61,831 nt of DNA from Clostridiales bacterium UBA1390 (lineage in GTDB: Bacteria; Bacillota; Clostridia; Lachnospirales; Bianqueaceae). The stretch covers positions 146,249-208,079 of the forward strand of contig DBQQ01000052.1 of the NCBI GenBank assembly GCA_002305315.1, in the 5' to 3' direction. Below, piece after piece: positions 25,244-33,642 of the stretch (the first letter of the stretch is position 1; every line of letters starts with the position of its first letter). Below the pieces are notes generated by a model that saw nothing but the letters and a program-made list of their open reading frames with translations, did no database searches and had not been told where the DNA came from. The translations under genes were made by a program, and so were the position numbers.

Positions 25244-25789
25244 TTAGAAATATCTCTTCAGCAGGCCCTGGAATGCACAGCCATGTCTTGCCTCGTCCTT
25301 GCACATCTCATGTACGGTGTCATGTACAGCGTCATAGCCCAGCTGCTTAGCCAGAGTTGCCAGATCCTTCTTACCCTGGGTAGCGCCGTGCTCAGCCTCT
25401 ACACGCAGTTCCAGATTCTTCTTGGTGGAAGGAGTAACAACCTCACCCAGAAGCTCTGCAAACTTTGCAGCGTGCTCAGCTTCCTCGAAAGCAATTCTCT
25501 TATATGCTTCAGCAACCTCAGGATAACCCTCGCGATCTGCCTGACGGCTCATGGCCAGATACATACCTACTTCAGTACACTCACCAGTGAAGTTCTCGCG
25601 CAGACCTTCTACCACGCGCGGATCCAGATCCTTAGCGATACCTACGCGATGCTCGTCAGCCCAAACCTTCTCAGCAGACTCATCCACCAGCTTGAACTTC
25701 TCGGCGGGAGCCTTACACTGAGGACATTGTGCAGGAGCAGAATCGCCTTCATGAACATAACCACAAATCGTGCATACATACTTTGCCAT
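25244..25789 (-). CDS. rbr: Reverse rubrerythrin (NADH peroxidase)
   Basis: The 181-residue product has an N-terminal rubredoxin-like Fe(Cys)4 domain (CTICGY and CPQCKAP, residues 5-27) followed by a ferritin-like di-iron domain with [14 protein letters not shown] and DEARHG. This domain order is the reverse of classical rubrerythrin and is typical of clostridial peroxide- and oxygen-reducing enzymes. It acts in the cytosol and takes electrons from rubredoxin/NADH. AGGAGG precedes the ATG. It has a single-gene promoter and terminator, with inverted repeats in its leader. Confidence 0.95.
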   Translation of the reverse strand: MAKYVCTICGYVHEGDSAPAQCPQCKAPAEKFKLVDESAEKVWADEHRVGIAKDLDPRVVEGLRENFTGECTEVGMYLAMSRQADREGYPEVAEAYKRIAFEEAEHAAKFAELLGEVVTPSTKKNLELRVEAEHGATQGKKDLATLAKQLGYDAVHDTVHEMCKDEARHGCAFQGLLKRYF

Positions 25790-25808
25790 TTGAAAATCCT
25801 CCTAAATA

Positions 25809-25835
25809 AGAATTATTCTCAACTAATAGTAGTTG
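25809..25835 (-). promoter_or_regulatory. Inverted repeats in the rubrerythrin leader
   Basis: Two adjoining dyads, AGAAT-T-ATTCT (25809-25819) and CAACTA-ATAG-TAGTTG (25820-25835), lie between the promoter and the start codon. They could be repressor sites for a peroxide or redox regulator of PerR type, but neither matches a PerR box exactly. Confidence 0.4.
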
Positions 25836-25846
25836 TTGATGATCTT

Positions 25847-25875
25847 ATTATAACAGGCTAAGAGATCAATGTCAA
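25847..25875 (-). promoter_or_regulatory. Perfect promoter of rubrerythrin
   Basis: On the minus strand TTGACA, a 17-nt spacer and TATAAT match the consensus at all twelve bases, consistent with high expression. Confidence 0.92.
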
Positions 25876-25910
25876 GAGAATTTTGAAAAAAAATTGCGAA
25901 GTTCTGATGC

Positions 25911-25939
25911 TTGTTTTCAGAAAGGGATTGGGGTATAAT
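25911..25939 (+). promoter_or_regulatory. Promoter of ldh
   Basis: TTGTTT, a 17-nt spacer and TATAAT lie about 190 nt before the ldh start, leaving a long leader. Confidence 0.8.
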
Positions 25940-25941
25940 AA

Positions 25942-26128
25942 GGCGTGGCATAACAGCATTCTCAGGCTGCGGAGAATGAGCCACGCCCAGAGTTTGCCGC
26001 CAGAGGGCGTCAAACTCCGAGAGTAGCGAGTGATACCGCAGAGGCAGAGTCATACCCAGAGCTTTAGGAGAGTTTGGCGGACGTATTTCAATGAGAATGA
26101 GAAGAGGAACAAAATCGGGAAAGGATGG
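25942..26128 (+). other. Structured leader RNA of ldh, unassigned
   Basis: The leader can form P1 (25942-25949 with 25980-25987), a nested P2 (25957-25963 with 25972-25978) and P3 (25990-26001 with 26006-26017). The strand CAAACTC at 26011-26017 can instead pair with a second GAGTTTG at 26070-26076, so two exclusive folds exist. A 13-codon basic reading frame (26091-26132) overlaps the ldh start but has no ribosome site. I do not recognise a known riboswitch class. Confidence 0.5.
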
Positions 26129-27091
26129 ATGAGGATGCAGACACATATCACAAAAGTTGCGATTATTGGTGCGGGTGCGGTTGGCGCTACCGTAGCGTTT
26201 AGTCTGGTGGTCAAGGGAGTTGCGGCAGAGATTGCACTAGTGGATTTGAAAAAAGAAAAGGCTATGGGAGAAATGCTGGATCTGGCGCATAGTATGGATT
26301 TCCAGCAGCGGAATGTGCGGGTAAGTTATGGTGGATATGAAGCCTGCAGGGATGCGGATATTGTGATCATCACGGCGGCGGCGCCTTATAGTGGAGAGAC
26401 GGATCGAATGCAGATGCTTGATCGTACAGCAAAGATCATGCGCAGCATTGTTCCGGCCATCATGGAGAGTGGATTTGATGGAATCTTTATCGTGGTGTCG
26501 AATCCTGTTGATGTGATTTCTTATCTGGTCAAAGAGCTGTCCGGATTGCCGAAAAGTCGGGTCATCGGTACAGGAACGATTCTGGAATCGGCACGGCTAA
26601 AGCAGGAGATCGGACAGATCCTGAATATGGATCCACGCAGTGTGGATGCCTATGTAATGGGAGAACATGGGAATTCCATGATGATTCCCTGGAGCCATGT
26701 ACGTGCCGGCGGAAAGCCATTTCTGGACGTGATGGCGGATAACCCGCAGACTTTTCAGAATATCAGTCTGGATGATCTGACGGAAAAGACAAAACGAGCC
26801 GGCAACGTAGTGCTGGCGGCAAAGGGCAATACACAGTATGGGATTGCCGGCGCTGTTACGGGTATTGTGACTTCTATTTTACAAAACGACAATAAACTGT
26901 ATCCGATCTCCGTATATTTGGAGGGAGAATATGGCCTGAAGGATCTGTATTGCGGAGTTCCGGCGACGCTGGGACGGGAAGGCATTCTGGATATCGGAGA
27001 ATACCATCTGCTACCGGAAGAGATGGAACGGCTGCATTATTCGGCAGAACAGATTCGAAAAGGAATCGACAGGCTGGGACATAAGGGGTAA
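26129..27091 (+). CDS. ldh: L-lactate dehydrogenase
   Basis: The product of about 320 residues has the NAD-binding VAIIGAGAVGATVAF, the active-site Arg in the mobile loop (GETDRMQML), SNPVDVISY and the catalytic His in VMGEHGNSMM. It reduces pyruvate to lactate to regenerate NAD during fermentation. The start is uncertain between ATG at 26129 (4 nt after AAAGG) and ATG at 26135. It is preceded by a structured leader and lies 4 bp before the MATE gene. Confidence 0.92.
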   Translation: MRMQTHITKVAIIGAGAVGATVAFSLVVKGVAAEIALVDLKKEKAMGEMLDLAHSMDFQQRNVRVSYGGYEACRDADIVIITAAAPYSGETDRMQMLDRTAKIMRSIVPAIMESGFDGIFIVVSNPVDVISYLVKELSGLPKSRVIGTGTILESARLKQEIGQILNMDPRSVDAYVMGEHGNSMMIPWSHVRAGGKPFLDVMADNPQTFQNISLDDLTEKTKRAGNVVLAAKGNTQYGIAGAVTGIVTSILQNDNKLYPISVYLEGEYGLKDLYCGVPATLGREGILDIGEYHLLPEEMERLHYSAEQIRKGIDRLGHKG

Positions 27092-27095
27092 AAGG

Positions 27096-28445
27096 ATGGA
27101 CAGTAAACAAGAAGCAAAACGACAATATATGACAACGGCACCTGTACGAGGACTGGTGCTGCGGATGGCCGTTCCCACGATTATCAGCATGCTGATCACT
27201 AACATCTATAATATGGCGGATACATTCTTTGTGGGAAAACTGGGAACGAGCGCAACAGCCGCAGTGGGAGTGGTCTTTCCGCTGATGTCGGTCATACAGA
27301 CCTTTGGATTTTTCTTCGGCCACGGGTCGGGAAACTACATATCAAGAGCCATGGGTAGCCAAAAGATGGAGGATGCAGAGCAGATGGCAGTGACTGGTTT
27401 TGGATCTTCCTTTCTGTTCGGAGTCATCCTGATGATTCTGGGATTACTCTTTCAGGATCCTTTGGCACGACTTTTGGGCTCTACGGATACGATTCTTCCA
27501 TACGCCAAAGAATATTTGTGTGTCATTCTGCTGGGAGCTCCTTTCATGGCATCCTCGTTGACGCTGAACAATCAGCTGCGTTTTCAGGGAAGCGCCCTTT
27601 TTGGTATGATCGGTATCACGACAGGGGGTATTTTAAATATTTTCCTGGATCCGCTTTTCATCTTCGTGTTGGATATGGGAATCAGCGGCGCCGCTTGGGC
27701 GACCATCATCAGCCAGATGGTCAGTTTTCTGATTCTGCTCATGATGACGCGTGCTGGCGGAAATATCCGAATCCGTTTGAAGAAATACAGCTTAAAGCGA
27801 TCTTTTTGGAAGGAGATCGTGCGCGGGGGAACGCCATCTTTGTGCCGACAGGGATTAGCCAGTGTGGCCACCATCTGCCTGAATCTGGCGGCAGGACCCT
27901 ACGGAGATGCTGCGATTGCGGCGATGTCTATTGTCTCCCGGATCATGAACTTTGCCAGTTCCGCGCTGATTGGCCTGGGACAGGGATTCCAGCCGGTCTG
28001 CGGGTTTAACTACGGCGCGGGGTTATATCAGCGAGTGAAAGACGCCTTCTGGTTCTGTATCAAGGTGGGCAGTGTGGCGGCGCTCGTGTTCGCAGTGATA
28101 GGCTTTTGTTTTTCTGGAAGTCTCGTGGAGGTCTTCCGGAAAGGAGATGCGGATGTGATCCGTATTGGGGCAGAGGCAATGCGCTTTCAGTGTATCACCT
28201 TCCCATTCACGGCATGGGTCACGATCAGCAATATGATGATGCAGAATCTGGGGATGGTATTCAAGGCATCCTATTTGTCGATGGCCCGACAGGGACTCTT
28301 CTTCATCCCGCTGGTATTTCTGTTGAATCTGTGTTTTGGACTCGTGGGCATCGAACTTGCGCAGCCTGTGTCCGATCTGATTACGTTCGCAAGCTCCATC
28401 CCTCTGCAGCTGGGAGTTCTGCGTGGACTGGAGCGTAAAGTATGA
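27096..28445 (+). CDS. MATE family efflux transporter
   Basis: The 449-residue membrane protein has twelve predicted helices in two halves and the family features VPTIISMLITNIYNMADTFF and GLGQGFQPVCGFNYGA. MATE proteins export cationic drugs or metabolites with Na+ or H+. It follows ldh by 4 bp and overlaps the phosphopantetheinyl transferase start by 4 bp, so these genes form one transcript. Substrate is unknown. Confidence 0.94.
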   Translation: MDSKQEAKRQYMTTAPVRGLVLRMAVPTIISMLITNIYNMADTFFVGKLGTSATAAVGVVFPLMSVIQTFGFFFGHGSGNYISRAMGSQKMEDAEQMAVTGFGSSFLFGVILMILGLLFQDPLARLLGSTDTILPYAKEYLCVILLGAPFMASSLTLNNQLRFQGSALFGMIGITTGGILNIFLDPLFIFVLDMGISGAAWATIISQMVSFLILLMMTRAGGNIRIRLKKYSLKRSFWKEIVRGGTPSLCRQGLASVATICLNLAAGPYGDAAIAAMSIVSRIMNFASSALIGLGQGFQPVCGFNYGAGLYQRVKDAFWFCIKVGSVAALVFAVIGFCFSGSLVEVFRKGDADVIRIGAEAMRFQCITFPFTAWVTISNMMMQNLGMVFKASYLSMARQGLFFIPLVFLLNLCFGLVGIELAQPVSDLITFASSIPLQLGVLRGLERKV

Positions 28446-29092
28446 CGGAATTATATATCGCGAGGATAGACGAGCTGCTCGATGAGAAAACCCGGCAGCG
28501 CTACCTGCCGACAGTCAGTAAGACGCGGCAGGAGAAGGTCAGAAGGCGGCGCAGTGCGGCAGGACAGGCGGCCAGTCTGGGGGCTGGCATGTTGCTCCGA
28601 TGGGCATTGTACCAGAGAAATATCTTCGAGGATGAGACCGTGACGGACGAATGGGGCAAACCCTGGGTCAAGGCGTGTCCTTCATTGTATATGAGCCTTT
28701 CCCATTCGGGAGACTATGTGGTATGCGCCCTTGGCGATCAGCCGTTGGGAGTGGATATTCAGAAGGTTGGCCCTGTGCGGGAGAGCGTACTTCAAAAGTG
28801 CTACGATGAAGGGGAACGGCGGATCTTACAGCAAGCTCAGGGTCAGGATAAAGAGCGCTTGTTTGCGTGGATCTGGGCGCAGAAAGAGAGTTATATGAAG
28901 GCGGTGGGCAAAGGCTTGGCAATCCCTATGAGAGCCTTTCGAATCTGTTATTCCCAAATGACCATTGACAGCGATACCGTCTGGGTGCTGAGAACGTGGT
29001 CGCCGCCAGGACATGAATTAGCCTTTTGCGGGGCAGAGCTGCCGCAAGAGCTGGAAAGGGTATCGTGGAATGAATACGAATCAATATGCTAA
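28442..29092 (+). CDS. Sfp-type 4'-phosphopantetheinyl transferase
   Basis: The 216-residue protein has the Sfp motifs LSHSGDYVVCALGDQPLGVDIQ (residues 82-103) and WAQKESYMKAVGKGL (about 143-157), with the Mg-binding Asp and Glu. It loads the pantetheine arm of CoA onto carrier proteins. No NRPS, PKS or acyl-carrier gene is in the window; it may serve a carrier elsewhere. It is coupled to the MATE gene (4-bp overlap) and overlaps the M20 gene by 23 bp. Confidence 0.92.
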   Translation: MTELYIARIDELLDEKTRQRYLPTVSKTRQEKVRRRRSAAGQAASLGAGMLLRWALYQRNIFEDETVTDEWGKPWVKACPSLYMSLSHSGDYVVCALGDQPLGVDIQKVGPVRESVLQKCYDEGERRILQQAQGQDKERLFAWIWAQKESYMKAVGKGLAIPMRAFRICYSQMTIDSDTVWVLRTWSPPGHELAFCGAELPQELERVSWNEYESIC

Positions 29093-30215
29093 AACCTATG
29101 AACAGGAAGCGTATGCTTTATTAAAGACGCTGGCAGCGATTCCGGCGCCGTCTAATCATGAGGAGAAGCGGGCGGCCTTCTGTCTGGAATGGCTGCGGAA
29201 TCAGGGCGTATCGCAGGCGTATATAGATGAAGCGCAGAATGTCGTGATTCCCTTTGGGGTCACCCAGGAGAATCCGGTGGCGGTCGTCATGGCCCATATG
29301 GACGTGGTGTTTGAAGATCAGGAAGCATTGCCGGTTCGCGAAGAGGAAGAACGGCTCTATGCGCCGGGGGTGGGAGACGATACGGCCAATCTGACCGTGC
29401 TTCTCATGGCGGCGCGGTATCTCTCGCAAAGTTGTGCGGTGCCCCGGGATATGGGCGTGCTTTTGGTGTGTAATACAGGAGAGGAAGGATTAGGAAATCT
29501 GCGCGGCTGCCGGCATATTGTAGAGACCTATGGAAGCCGTATTCAGGAATTCACGTCGCTGGATGGCTCCCTCACGGGACTCGTGACAAAGGCAGTCGGC
29601 TCGAAGCGATTTCGCATAGAAATCCATACGGAGGGCGGGCATTCCTATGGGAGTTTCGGTAACCGCAATGCCATCGCCTATATGGCCTCGCTGATCCAGT
29701 CTCTGTATGCTATGAAGGTGCCGAACCATGGACGAACGACCTTCAATGTGGGCAGGATTCAGGGCGGAACCTCGGTCAATAGTATTGCGCAGCAGTGCGA
29801 GATGCTGTATGAGTTTCGTTCGGATTCGGAGGAGGATCTTCGAATCATGGATGAACATTTTCATAAGGCGATCGAATATTATAGTACGAAGGGAATACGG
29901 ATCGATGTAAAGCTGCTGGGAGAACGACCCTGTGGCGCAGCCGTGGATCCGGCGCGCCAGGCCGCCCTCACCAAACGATGCCAGGACATGATGAGCCGGT
30001 ATAACGGCGGGATTCATCCGCAGGAAAAAGCTGGGTCTACAGACTGCAATATTCCGCTTTCATTGGGGATCCCCAGCGCCTGTTTCGGCTGCTATACAGG
30101 GCAGGGAGCGCATACACGAGAGGAATTTGTAGAGCGAAAAAGCCTGCTGCCCGGCCTGAGTCTGGGGCTGGATTGGATCAGCAGTTATTTCACTTTTTCA
30201 GGAAAGGAAACATAA
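29070..30215 (+). CDS. M20 family metallopeptidase
   Basis: The 381-residue product has the M20 zinc sites AHMDVVFED and GDDTANLTV, the catalytic Glu in NTGEEGLGN, and a dimerisation lid (HGRTTFNVGRIQGGTSVNSIA). It resembles peptidase T-like tri/aminopeptidases and deacetylases, and is cytosolic. It starts within the PPTase gene, and HAD follows 3 bp later. The exact peptide substrate is not predictable. Confidence 0.92.
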   Translation: MNTNQYAKTYEQEAYALLKTLAAIPAPSNHEEKRAAFCLEWLRNQGVSQAYIDEAQNVVIPFGVTQENPVAVVMAHMDVVFEDQEALPVREEEERLYAPGVGDDTANLTVLLMAARYLSQSCAVPRDMGVLLVCNTGEEGLGNLRGCRHIVETYGSRIQEFTSLDGSLTGLVTKAVGSKRFRIEIHTEGGHSYGSFGNRNAIAYMASLIQSLYAMKVPNHGRTTFNVGRIQGGTSVNSIAQQCEMLYEFRSDSEEDLRIMDEHFHKAIEYYSTKGIRIDVKLLGERPCGAAVDPARQAALTKRCQDMMSRYNGGIHPQEKAGSTDCNIPLSLGIPSACFGCYTGQGAHTREEFVERKSLLPGLSLGLDWISSYFTFSGKET

Positions 30216-30218
30216 AGT

Positions 30219-30857
30219 ATGAAGCGATGGGACGCGATTGGATTTGACTTGGATGGGACGCTGTGGGATTCTACGCAGACCGTGGTGAAATCATGGAGTA
30301 AAGTGTGCCGGGAAGACCCGCGTGTAAAAAAAATACCTGACGCGAAAGACATTCAGGGGATCATGGGATTGACGTTGGAGAAAATCGCAAAACGTTTTTT
30401 TCCCTATTTATCATTGGAGGAAGGCTTGGAGATTCTGGATCGCTGCGCACAGGATGAGGTAGGCCTCATTCTGGAGGAGGGCGGCAGACTATTTGAGGGC
30501 TTGGAAGCGGTATTGCGGGAAGTCAGTGCCCGGTACCCTCTTTTTATCGTCAGCAATTGCCATATGGGCTATATTGAGGCTTTTCTCACACACCACCGTC
30601 TTGGACAGTATTTCTGTGATACGGAAAACCATGGACATACGGGACTGTCAAAGGGAAGAAATATCCGTCTGGTGATGGAACGCAATCATTGGGATCATAT
30701 CGTGTATCTGGGGGATACCCAGGGAGATTATGACGCGGCTCAGGAGGCACAGGTTTCGTTTTTGCATGCGGCGTACGGATTTGGAACGGTCGACGTTCCG
30801 GTTCCTGCGATCACGGACATACGGGATCTGCCTCGGTGGTTACAACAGGAAGAATAA
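30219..30857 (+). CDS. HAD family hydrolase
   Basis: The 212-residue phosphatase-like protein has motif I GFDLDGTLWDS, motif II FIVSNCH, motif III Lys near GLSKG and motif IV YLGDTQGDYDAA, with a helical cap between motifs I and II. It probably hydrolyses a small phosphorylated metabolite. It is the last gene of the ldh-to-HAD transcript and stops 2 bp before the convergent sigF stop. Its terminator lies inside sigF. Confidence 0.93.
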   Translation: MKRWDAIGFDLDGTLWDSTQTVVKSWSKVCREDPRVKKIPDAKDIQGIMGLTLEKIAKRFFPYLSLEEGLEILDRCAQDEVGLILEEGGRLFEGLEAVLREVSARYPLFIVSNCHMGYIEAFLTHHRLGQYFCDTENHGHTGLSKGRNIRLVMERNHWDHIVYLGDTQGDYDAAQEAQVSFLHAAYGFGTVDVPVPAITDIRDLPRWLQQEE

Positions 30858-30859
30858 AG

Positions 30860-31573
30860 TCATTCACAGATCTTGCGGCGCAAAGCCTGCAGGATCTTTT
30901 TTTCTAGGCGGCTTACCTGTACCTGGCTCTTATGCAGAACGGCAGCGGTTTGGGTCTGGGTAAGTCCCTGAAAATATCGCAGTTGGATCAGTCTCTGTTC
31001 TTCGGCCGGCAGGGAGGAGAGGCCGGCGGCAAGATCCAGGCGCGTCTCGGTGGAAGGGCCTGTCTCCGGCTGCGGGATCGTATCTTTCAGGCTGCGTTCC
31101 TCATCTCCGGGCAGCGGTGCGTCGATCGAGGAGAGGGGAGAGGTCAGGGACAGAGCCAAGAGAATCTTTTCGGCAGAGACCTGTAACGCCAGAGCGAGTT
31201 CCTGAATGGAAGGCGGACGCCCACGTTCTGCTTCGAAGGATTGCTGATACCGATGAATGGCGCTGCAGAGGCGTCCTATTTCTCGGCTGCAGTGGACCTG
31301 GCGATCCTCTCGGAGGCAGCGACGGATCTCGCCGGCAATATAGGGTACGGCAAAGGTGGAGAAACGAGTTCCCCAGGCGGGATCAAAGCGATCCACCGCC
31401 TGAATTAGGCCGATCTGTCCCCACTGGATGAGATCTTCCAAGTCCGTTTGTCCATTCCTGAGGCGCAGTGCGACCATGCGGACGAGCCCCGCGTGTGCGG
31501 CAATTTGCTCCTCCCTCGTCAGGTGGTCATCCACAGACACATCTCTCGCCACTTCGGATTTAGCGCTCTCCAT
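30860..31573 (-). CDS. sigF: Sporulation sigma factor SigF
   Basis: The 237-residue protein has sigma region 2 (DLIQWGQIGLIQAVDRFDP, then FSTFAVPYIAGEIRRCLRED), region 3 and region 4 (LTQTQTAAVLHKSQVQVSRLEKKIL). Together with spoIIAA-spoIIAB upstream this identifies forespore SigF. The start overlaps spoIIAB by 14 bp and is set by AGGA 8 nt upstream; a longer upstream frame is the spoIIAB shadow. It is held inactive by SpoIIAB until polar division. Confidence 0.95.
   Translation of the reverse strand: MESAKSEVARDVSVDDHLTREEQIAAHAGLVRMVALRLRNGQTDLEDLIQWGQIGLIQAVDRFDPAWGTRFSTFAVPYIAGEIRRCLREDRQVHCSREIGRLCSAIHRYQQSFEAERGRPPSIQELALALQVSAEKILLALSLTSPLSSIDAPLPGDEERSLKDTIPQPETGPSTETRLDLAAGLSSLPAEEQRLIQLRYFQGLTQTQTAAVLHKSQVQVSRLEKKILQALRRKICE
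30868..30903 (+). terminator. Plus-strand terminator inside the sigF 3' end
   Basis: AGATCTTGC (30868-30876) pairs with GCAGGATCT (30889-30897, one G-T pair) and is followed by TTTTTTT. It ends the ldh-to-HAD transcript although it lies in the coding sequence of the convergent sigF. Confidence 0.85.
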
Positions 31574-32009
31574 CTGTGAGATCCTGGGAAGGCGGAAGAA
31601 TCCTCTTACGCATGGTGACAATGGTACCGCCGCCGGGAACGGAAGTGACCTCCACAGAATCCATAAAGCTCTGCATGAGTGTGAATCCGAGTCCAGAACG
31701 TTCCAAATCCGGACGGGATGTATATAGGGCTTCCATGGCCTTGGGGACATCTTCCATGCCCACACCGTGATCTTCGATAGAAACGGTCAGAAGACGATCA
31801 TGAAGGCAGCCTCGCATCCAGATAGTACCGGGCTGCTGATCATAGCCATGGATGATCGCGTTGGTGACGGCCTCTGAAATCGCGGTCCGAATGTCTTCCA
31901 ATTCCTGCAGCGTGGGGTCCAGCCGGGCAGCAAAGGCGCAGACGACAGCACGGGCAAAGGCTTCGTTTTCGGAAGCACTGTCAAATTCCAGATGAAAAAA
32001 TGGATCCAT
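31560..32009 (-). CDS. spoIIAB: Anti-sigma F factor SpoIIAB
   Basis: The 149-residue GHKL-fold kinase has the N-box EAVTNAIIHGY, EDHGVGM and SGLGFTLMQSFMD for ATP binding. It binds and blocks SigF and phosphorylates SpoIIAA. AAAGGAG overlaps the end of spoIIAA and starts it 3 bp after that stop, and it overlaps sigF by 14 bp, so the three are tightly coupled. Confidence 0.97.
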   Translation of the reverse strand: MDPFFHLEFDSASENEAFARAVVCAFAARLDPTLQELEDIRTAISEAVTNAIIHGYDQQPGTIWMRGCLHDRLLTVSIEDHGVGMEDVPKAMEALYTSRPDLERSGLGFTLMQSFMDSVEVTSVPGGGTIVTMRKRILPPSQDLTDGER

Positions 32010-32012
32010 GGT

Positions 32013-32375
32013 TTATTCTCCTTTCGTCAAGGCAAGGGCTGCCTCAAAATCGGGCGCTTCTTCAAGGATACGGTACAGGCCGGCCATTGAGAAGATCGAA
32101 TGCAGCCTGGGAGAAACATGGATGAGAATGACTTTACCGCCCAGCAGAGAAGCCTTCTGCCAGCGTCCCATGATGAGTCCGATGGCGGAACTGTCCATGA
32201 AGTTCAATCCTGAAAAATCAAATACCATATGCAGGGCATGGCTCTGGTCGTATAATTCGTCGATACGTCCGCGGGCAGACTGACAATAGTGGTGATCCAA
32301 TTCGCCGATCACATGGATCAGAAGAATGTTATCCCTGGATTCCATGCGCAGAGAATGATCCGCATAAAAAGACAT
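32013..32375 (-). CDS. spoIIAA: Anti-sigma F factor antagonist SpoIIAA
   Basis: The 120-residue STAS-domain protein carries the phosphorylatable Ser in NFMDSSAIGLIMGRW (residues 55-69). Unphosphorylated SpoIIAA frees SigF from SpoIIAB. AGGAGG lies 7 nt before the ATG; the long upstream extension of the frame has no ribosome site. It heads the spoIIA operon, which is divergent from spoVAA. I could not place a clear SigH promoter in the 169-bp gap. Confidence 0.95.
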   Translation of the reverse strand: MSFYADHSLRMESRDNILLIHVIGELDHHYCQSARGRIDELYDQSHALHMVFDFSGLNFMDSSAIGLIMGRWQKASLLGGKVILIHVSPRLHSIFSMAGLYRILEEAPDFEAALALTKGE

Positions 32376-32481
32376 GGCAATACCTCCTGGAAAAAATAGG
32401 AATTCCTCAGCATGTAGTCTAATACGGGACAAGGAAAAAGGCAAGAAAAATCGTTCGACAAATTTTTCCTGATGAAGAGGC

Positions 32482-32510
32482 GTATAATCTCGGAAGACTC
32501 TGACACAATA
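32482..32510 (+). promoter_or_regulatory. Candidate SigF/SigG promoter of spoVA
   Basis: GTATA fits the forespore sigma -35 (GHATR), and CACAATA 17 nt later fits the -10 (CATNHTA) with one mismatch. This lies 35 nt before spoVAA. Forespore expression of spoVA is established in Bacillus. Confidence 0.5.
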
Positions 32511-32544
32511 TGCATGGATGAGCGTTTTATAGAGGAGGAAGGGC

Positions 32545-33204
32545 ATGGAAATCCTATATTTTAAGGCACCACGCATTGTAAACATCGTGCAGAAAAGAAG
32601 CATCACGGTCAGTGATCTGGGAGAACTGCAGGGAAAGCCGGAACTGGTACATCAGGCCAAATCTTTGGAAGTCACCCATGTTAAGAAACAGGAAAAGCAG
32701 AGAATCCTCATAAGCATTATGGACGTCATCCAGACGGTACAGAAGAATCTGAAGGATACATGCGTAGTCAACATCGGATCTAGCGATATTATCCTATCGT
32801 TTCAACCGCAGAAGGAGGCGCAGAAAGCAAAATGGAAACGTCTGTTGAAAACAGGGCTGATATGCGGCATCTTGTTTTTGGGCGCCATGTTTGCGATCAT
32901 GACCTTCCACACGGACGCGGGGGTTCCAGACGTGTTTATGGAAGTCCATCGGATCTTTACCGGAGAAGAAAATGCGCGGCCTTTCTGGCTGATCGGATCC
33001 TACGCGGTCGGGATTTCCGTGGGAATCACCGTGTTTTTCAATCATTTTTCCAAGAAGAGGCTTTCTGATGATCCGACGCCGGTCGAGGTAGAATTTACGG
33101 ATTATGAGAAGAAAGTAGAAGATTGCTTGCAGGAGATGCTTTCGGACGATACGAATTTCGGACAGGGGAAACTTTCTGGAAGTACGGAGGAGGCAGATCC
33201 ATGA
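32545..33204 (+). CDS. spoVAA: Stage V sporulation protein AA
   Basis: The 219-residue product has a small N-terminal soluble domain (VNIVQKRSITVSDLGEL) and two membrane helices (about residues 100-120 and 150-170), the SpoVAA layout. It is part of the channel that moves dipicolinic acid with calcium into the forespore. GAGGAGG lies before the ATG. It overlaps spoVAB by 4 bp. Confidence 0.9.
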   Translation: MEILYFKAPRIVNIVQKRSITVSDLGELQGKPELVHQAKSLEVTHVKKQEKQRILISIMDVIQTVQKNLKDTCVVNIGSSDIILSFQPQKEAQKAKWKRLLKTGLICGILFLGAMFAIMTFHTDAGVPDVFMEVHRIFTGEENARPFWLIGSYAVGISVGITVFFNHFSKKRLSDDPTPVEVEFTDYEKKVEDCLQEMLSDDTNFGQGKLSGSTEEADP

Positions 33205-33629
33205 TCATGCTGGCGGAGATGATCGTAGGACTCTCGTGTGGCCTGACAGTCGCGGGTGGCGTATTTGCGGTCGTCGTGATCGTGGGATTGGTGCCCCGAA
33301 TGGCGCAGATGAGCGGAGGATCCAAATCGATCATGCTCTTCGAAAACTGTATTGCAGGAGGCATCACAACAGGAGCCTGGCACCTGTTGTTTCCGTTGCA
33401 GTTGTCATTTGTCGGAGTTGCAGGAGACGTTATCGTGGGTGCCTTCTGGGGCATGTTTGTCGGATGTCTCGCAGTTGCCATTGCAGAGGTTTTGGATGTG
33501 ATTCCGATCCTGTGCCGCAGAAGCAAGATGACCAGGTACCTTCCCTGGCTCCTGCTATCGATTAGTTTGGGAAAAACAGCAGGTACGTTTTTGTATTTTC
33601 TGTGGCCATCCATGGCACAATATCATTAA
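33201..33629 (+). CDS. spoVAB: Stage V sporulation protein AB
   Basis: The 142-residue membrane protein has about four helices and the family pattern IVGLSCGLTVAGGVFA and GAFWGMFVGCLAVAIAEVLDVIPI. It is coupled to spoVAA by ATGA and preceded by GGAGGAGG. SpoVAA/AB are present in Bacillus-type and many Lachnospiraceae spoVA operons but absent from several Clostridium species. Confidence 0.92.
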   Translation: MIMLAEMIVGLSCGLTVAGGVFAVVVIVGLVPRMAQMSGGSKSIMLFENCIAGGITTGAWHLLFPLQLSFVGVAGDVIVGAFWGMFVGCLAVAIAEVLDVIPILCRRSKMTRYLPWLLLSISLGKTAGTFLYFLWPSMAQYH

Positions 33630-33642
33630 GGAGGATGAGGAT

